A DNA stretch of 64,000 bases, taken from assembly GCF_029589435.1 (NCBI RefSeq), contig NZ_JARRAG010000002.1, positions 620,001 to 684,000 on the forward strand, written 5' to 3'. The position numbers and the translations under genes were made by a program. Below are positions 60,913-64,000 of this stretch, in pieces. Numbering within the stretch: the first letter of the stretch is position 1; each line of letters begins with the position of its first letter. Below the pieces are notes generated by a model, which saw nothing but the letters and a program-made list of their open reading frames with translations, searched no databases and had not been told where the DNA came from. This stretch comes from Paludisphaera mucosa (lineage in GTDB: Bacteria > Planctomycetota > Planctomycetia > Isosphaerales > Isosphaeraceae).

Positions 60913-61141
60913 GACGACGGCGTGGCGCGGTCGCTGGGGCAATCACCAGTTCGACGCGTCAGCGTCGGCGACGCCGCGGGGGCCGACGGGGCGTTTATCC
61001 CTGGGCCTGGCGATGTCGCTGGCCGATCTGACCGACGGCTCGAGCAACACGGCCGCGGCCTCCGAGCAACTGCTAGGGCTCGCCGGGTCGTGCAGCCAGA
61101 CGACGCCCTCGCCCCCCTCGCAGACTGACCTGCCCCAGTGA
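60913..61141 (+). pseudogene. remnant of a DUF1559 family gene
   Basis: One plus-strand frame reads LAMSLADLTDGSSNTAAASE then QLLG and stops at 61139-61141. The core D-L-T-D-G-S-S-N-T matches the DUF1559 signature (I-x-DGTSNT). No prepilin start or H-x9-DG box is present, so this is an internal fragment. The rest of 60694-61241 holds only the terminator. Confidence 0.6.
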
Positions 61142-61241
61142 AGCGTCCAATTCCTATCTTAGCGGGGTATAGCTCTCATGGACCCCGGCTCGTCGAGCGT
61201 ATCCACCTTCGCCGGCCGTGAGTTGATGACGGAGCGTCGCC

Positions 61242-62615
61242 TTACTTCACCAGCCCCAGCAGGGTGATGGCGATGGTGAAGTAGATGACCATGCCGGTGG
61301 CGTCGACGAGGGTGCTGATGAAGGGGGCGGAGACGACGGCGGGGTCGATGCCGACGCGGCGGGCGGCGAGGGGGACGAGGGAGCCGATGACGTTGGCCCA
61401 CATGCAGACGCCGAAGAGGGCGATGGCGACGACGCCCGAGACGCCCCAGGGCTGGGCGCGCCAGAAGTGGATGTAGAAGAGGGCGACGGCGCCCAGCATC
61501 AGGCCCAGGCAGAGGCCGGTCAGCCACTCGCGGAGGACGACGAAGAGGGTGTGCGAGAGCTTGATCTCGCCCAGGGCCATGCCGCGGATCACCGTGCCGA
61601 CGGTCTGGCTGCCGGCGTTGCCGCCGGTGCCGGTCAGGAGCGAGATGAACAGGGCGAGCGCGGGGATCTTCTGGTCGCCGTAGGTCCACTGGAAGTGCTG
61701 CTGCACGGGCGTGGTGAGGTTCTCGGCCAGGAACAGGAGCATCAGCCACTTGATCCGGCGGCGGACGGTGGTGAAGACGTGGCTCTGCCAGTAGGGGACG
61801 GTGTCGGCCTCGGGGTCGGGGGCGACGCCGCCGAATTTCAAAATGTCCTCGGTCTGCTCGCGGCGGAGGATGTCCATGGCGTCGTCGTGGGTGACGATCC
61901 CCACGAGCCGGGCGTCGGCGTCGACGATGGGCAGGGCGAGCAGGTCGTACTTGTCGATCGTCTGGGCGACGGGCTCCTGGTCGTCGTCGACCTTGGCGAA
62001 GATCACGTCGCGCTGCATGATCTCCTCGATGAACGAGGAGCGGCGGGCGAGGATCAGCCGCTTGAGCGAGACGAAGCCGATGAGCCGGCGGTTGTGGTCG
62101 ACGACGTAGCAGTAGTAGATCGTCTCGCGGTCGGGGGCCTCGTGGCGGAGGCGTTCGAGGGCCTCGCGGACGGTGATGTGGGCGGGGAGCGTGACGTAGT
62201 CGGTGGTCATCGCCGCGCCGGCCGTGCCGGGCTCGTAGCTGGTCAGGCGGCGGATGTCCTCGCGCTCGGCCTGGGCGAGGTTGGGGAGGACCTCGTCGAC
62301 GAAGTCCTCGTCGAGCCGGTTCACCAGCGCCGCGCGCTCGTCGTGCGACATCACGCGGAGCAGCTCGGCGGCCTCCTTGGGGGGCATCGCCTCGACGAGC
62401 CGATTCTGCTCGTCGTTCTCGAAGTAGCTGAGTACCCCCGCGCGCTCGCGGGACTCGAGGATGCGGAAGACGGCGTCGCCCTCGCCGTCGGGCAGGTCCT
62501 CGATCAGCTCGGCCACGCGCCCGGGGTGCTGGTCGCCCAGGAACTCCCGGAGCGCGTCCTCCTCGCCCCCCTGGAGGAACTCGCGGAGGTCGGGCACAAG
62601 CAGCGGGTTTCGCAT
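61242..62615 (-). CDS. mgtE: magnesium transporter MgtE
   Basis: 457 residues of the dimeric Mg2+ channel MgtE. The N-terminal superhelical domain (ALREFLGDQHPGRVAELIED) is followed by a CBS pair (LPAHITVREALERLRHEAPD to GIVTHDDAMDIL), and five membrane helices from about 285 to the end (LTTPVQQHFQW, LTGTGGNAGSQTVGTVIRG). The NAGSQ motif belongs to the pore helix. ATG has GGAGGAGGG upstream. Length and layout are normal. Confidence 0.95.
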   Translation of the reverse strand: MRNPLLVPDLREFLQGGEEDALREFLGDQHPGRVAELIEDLPDGEGDAVFRILESRERAGVLSYFENDEQNRLVEAMPPKEAAELLRVMSHDERAALVNRLDEDFVDEVLPNLAQAEREDIRRLTSYEPGTAGAAMTTDYVTLPAHITVREALERLRHEAPDRETIYYCYVVDHNRRLIGFVSLKRLILARRSSFIEEIMQRDVIFAKVDDDQEPVAQTIDKYDLLALPIVDADARLVGIVTHDDAMDILRREQTEDILKFGGVAPDPEADTVPYWQSHVFTTVRRRIKWLMLLFLAENLTTPVQQHFQWTYGDQKIPALALFISLLTGTGGNAGSQTVGTVIRGMALGEIKLSHTLFVVLREWLTGLCLGLMLGAVALFYIHFWRAQPWGVSGVVAIALFGVCMWANVIGSLVPLAARRVGIDPAVVSAPFISTLVDATGMVIYFTIAITLLGLVK

Positions 62616-62674
62616 ATCGCCCTCCTCCGGGTTGATGGGGACGGTCGTGTCTCGATCGGGCTGGTGAACGTTCG

Positions 62675-63193
62675 TCAGCGGGAAGAATGGGGCGGGGCGG
62701 GCCGAGCCCCGACGTTATCGGTGGCCTGCATCCCCTTCCAGATCGCCTCGGCGCGACGCACCGGCAGGTCCCCCATCAGGAAGGGGTGGGCGGGGCCGAA
62801 CTCGACTGAGCCCTCCTCGATCGCCTTCGCGAAGAGGGCGTCGGCCTCGGGGAAGCGTCCCATCGCGGCGAGCGCCTCCGCCAGGCCCAGGGAGACATTG
62901 GAGTCGTAACCGACGTGGTCGTAGGAGGTCATGACGCGATAGACACGGGAGGATAGCGCACGGGCGTCGCGATAGCGTCGCTCCGAATCCTCGAATCGTC
63001 CCTCGAAATAAGCCGTCATCCCCTCGAGAATCGCCGCTTGGTATTCGACCTTACGCGATAGATAGCCGTCCGGGCCGTAGATCTCCTCGTACGCCACCCC
63101 GGCGCGCCAACGCCGCACGCCGAAGAGGCAGCACAGGGCGGCAACCGCGACGGCGATCATCAGCGTCGTGAGCCGGAATCGGAAGCATGGCAT
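62675..63193 (-). CDS. membrane-anchored TPR-like protein
   Basis: 172 residues. RFRLTTLMIAVAVAALCCLF is a single N-terminal anchor common to planctomycete proteins of this size. The soluble part has two helical repeats (EGMTAYFEGRFEDSERRYRD and GLAEALAAMGRFPEADALFA) of TPR type. Function unknown. It starts 27 bases after the serS stop on the same strand, so it is probably co-transcribed with serS. Confidence 0.75.
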   Translation of the reverse strand: MPCFRFRLTTLMIAVAVAALCCLFGVRRWRAGVAYEEIYGPDGYLSRKVEYQAAILEGMTAYFEGRFEDSERRYRDARALSSRVYRVMTSYDHVGYDSNVSLGLAEALAAMGRFPEADALFAKAIEEGSVEFGPAHPFLMGDLPVRRAEAIWKGMQATDNVGARPAPPHSSR

Positions 63194-63220
63194 GGTGGCT
63201 CGCCGAAGGGACGTACGGGC

Positions 63221-64000
63221 TCAGCCGATCACATCCTTGCCAATGTACGGCTTGAGGGCTGCGGGGACGTCGATTCGGCCGTCGGCTCGCTGGTAATTCT
63301 CGAGGACGGCGATGATCGCCCGGCTGACGGCGACGGCGGTGCCGTTCAGGGTGTGGACGAACCGGGTCCCCTTCTGGCCGGCGGGGCGGTAGCGGATGTT
63401 GAGCCGGCGCGACTGGTAGTCGGTGCAGTCGGAGGTGCTGGTGACCTCGCCGTACTCGCCGTTCGCGCCGCGGCCGGGCATCCAGGCTTCCAGGTCGAAC
63501 TTGCGATAGGCGGGGCCGCCCAGGTCGCCGGTGGCGATGTCGAGGACGAGGTAGGGGATGCCCAGCTCGCCGAAGATCTCCTCCTCGATCGCCAGCATCT
63601 CGGCGTGGATCGCGCCCGACTGCTCGGGGGTCGAGAAGGCGAACATCTCGACCTTGGTGAACTGGTGGACGCGGTACAGGCCGCGGCTGGCCCGGCCGGC
63701 GGCCCCGGCCTCGGTGCGGAAGCAGTGCGAGAGGCCGACGTACCGGATCGGCAGCGCGGCCTCGTCGAGCAGCTCGTCGGCGAGCATGCCGCCCAGGGTG
63801 ATCTCGGCGGTGCCGACCAGGCTGAGGTCGGTGTCCTCGATCGAGTAGACCTGGGTCTCCTCGCCGCGGGGGGTGAAGCCGACGCCTTCGAGGATGCTGT
63901 TGCGGGCCAGGTCGGGGGTGGCGACCGGGGTGAAGCCGCGGCCGATCAGCTTCCGCAGCGCGAACTGCTGGAGCGCCAGGTCGAGCAGGACGGCGTCGTT
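63221..64000 (-). CDS. serS: serine--tRNA ligase, 5'-truncated at the window edge
   Basis: Attaches serine to tRNA-Ser. The visible 259 codons cover the class II catalytic core: motif 2 region [20 protein letters not shown], serine-binding KVEMF and [15 protein letters not shown], and motif 3 [18 protein letters not shown]. The N-terminal coiled-coil arm lies beyond position 64000. The frame runs without interruption to the last base of the window. Confidence 0.95.
   Translation of the reverse strand, partial: NDAVLLDLALQQFALRKLIGRGFTPVATPDLARNSILEGVGFTPRGEETQVYSIEDTDLSLVGTAEITLGGMLADELLDEAALPIRYVGLSHCFRTEAGAAGRASRGLYRVHQFTKVEMFAFSTPEQSGAIHAEMLAIEEEIFGELGIPYLVLDIATGDLGGPAYRKFDLEAWMPGRGANGEYGEVTSTSDCTDYQSRRLNIRYRPAGQKGTRFVHTLNGTAVAVSRAIIAVLENYQRADGRIDVPAALKPYIGKDVIG

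Overview
The window is a GC-rich, densely coding stretch of a planctomycete chromosome, most likely family Isosphaeraceae. The lineage call is an inference from gene content: a planctomycete-type bacterial microcompartment (BMC) locus with three different vertex proteins, a DUF1559 pilin-like protein ending in an H-x9-DG motif, two PEP-CTERM exosortase substrates, many secreted proteins of unknown function, and frequent TTG/GTG starts. No rRNA, tRNA, CRISPR array, intact insertion sequence or prophage was seen.

Region 1 (1-6760, +) is the 3' part of a BMC operon of the fucose/rhamnose type. It encodes three EutN/CcmL vertex proteins, a CoA-acylating aldehyde dehydrogenase with an N-terminal encapsulation helix, a class II aldolase with a C-terminal encapsulation helix, a lactate/malate dehydrogenase-like protein, and two conserved proteins of unknown role: 253 residues with an RpiB-like tail, and 443 residues with features of a class I aldolase barrel. 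The inferred flow is sugar phosphate to lactaldehyde (aldolase), then acyl-CoA (dehydrogenase) with NAD recycling. Hexameric shell proteins, PduL-type phosphotransacylase and acetate kinase are not in view and would be expected upstream.

Region 2 (6.8-23.2 kb) holds an S15/CocE hydrolase, an isocitrate/isopropylmalate dehydrogenase family enzyme, an amino-acid permease fused to Usp-like domains, a PAS-GGDEF-EAL signalling protein, a stand-alone CoaB-like protein, a uronate isomerase-like protein, and a secreted helical protein - TolC - glycine-rich protein run. Region 3 (23.2-38.6 kb) has a lipoprotein with a partial duplicate of its 3' end, a class I aminotransferase divergent from fabF, DUF4419, HEAT-repeat and SNase proteins, two small toxin-domain-like proteins, ComM, a small operon behind a textbook sigma-54 promoter, a CNNM/CorC protein and an esterase.

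Region 4 (38.6-57.4 kb) contains an ECF sigma factor, two PEP-CTERM proteins, a response regulator coupled to an rRNA methyltransferase, an M48 peptidase, a Uma2 protein, ferritin, a BlaI-family repressor with an operator-like palindrome, an LEA-like lipoprotein, the DUF1559 protein, a D-2-hydroxyacid dehydrogenase and a GH5-like glycosidase. Region 5 (57.4-61.2 kb) is accessory and decayed: remnants of a TauE/SafE permease, an AraC regulator and a DUF1559 protein surround an AT-richer XRE-type gene and a two-gene operon for secreted proteins. The window closes with mgtE, a TPR-like membrane protein and a 5'-truncated serS.

Twelve stretches longer than 300 bases lack an intact gene; each is described in its own entry or under the remnant it contains.
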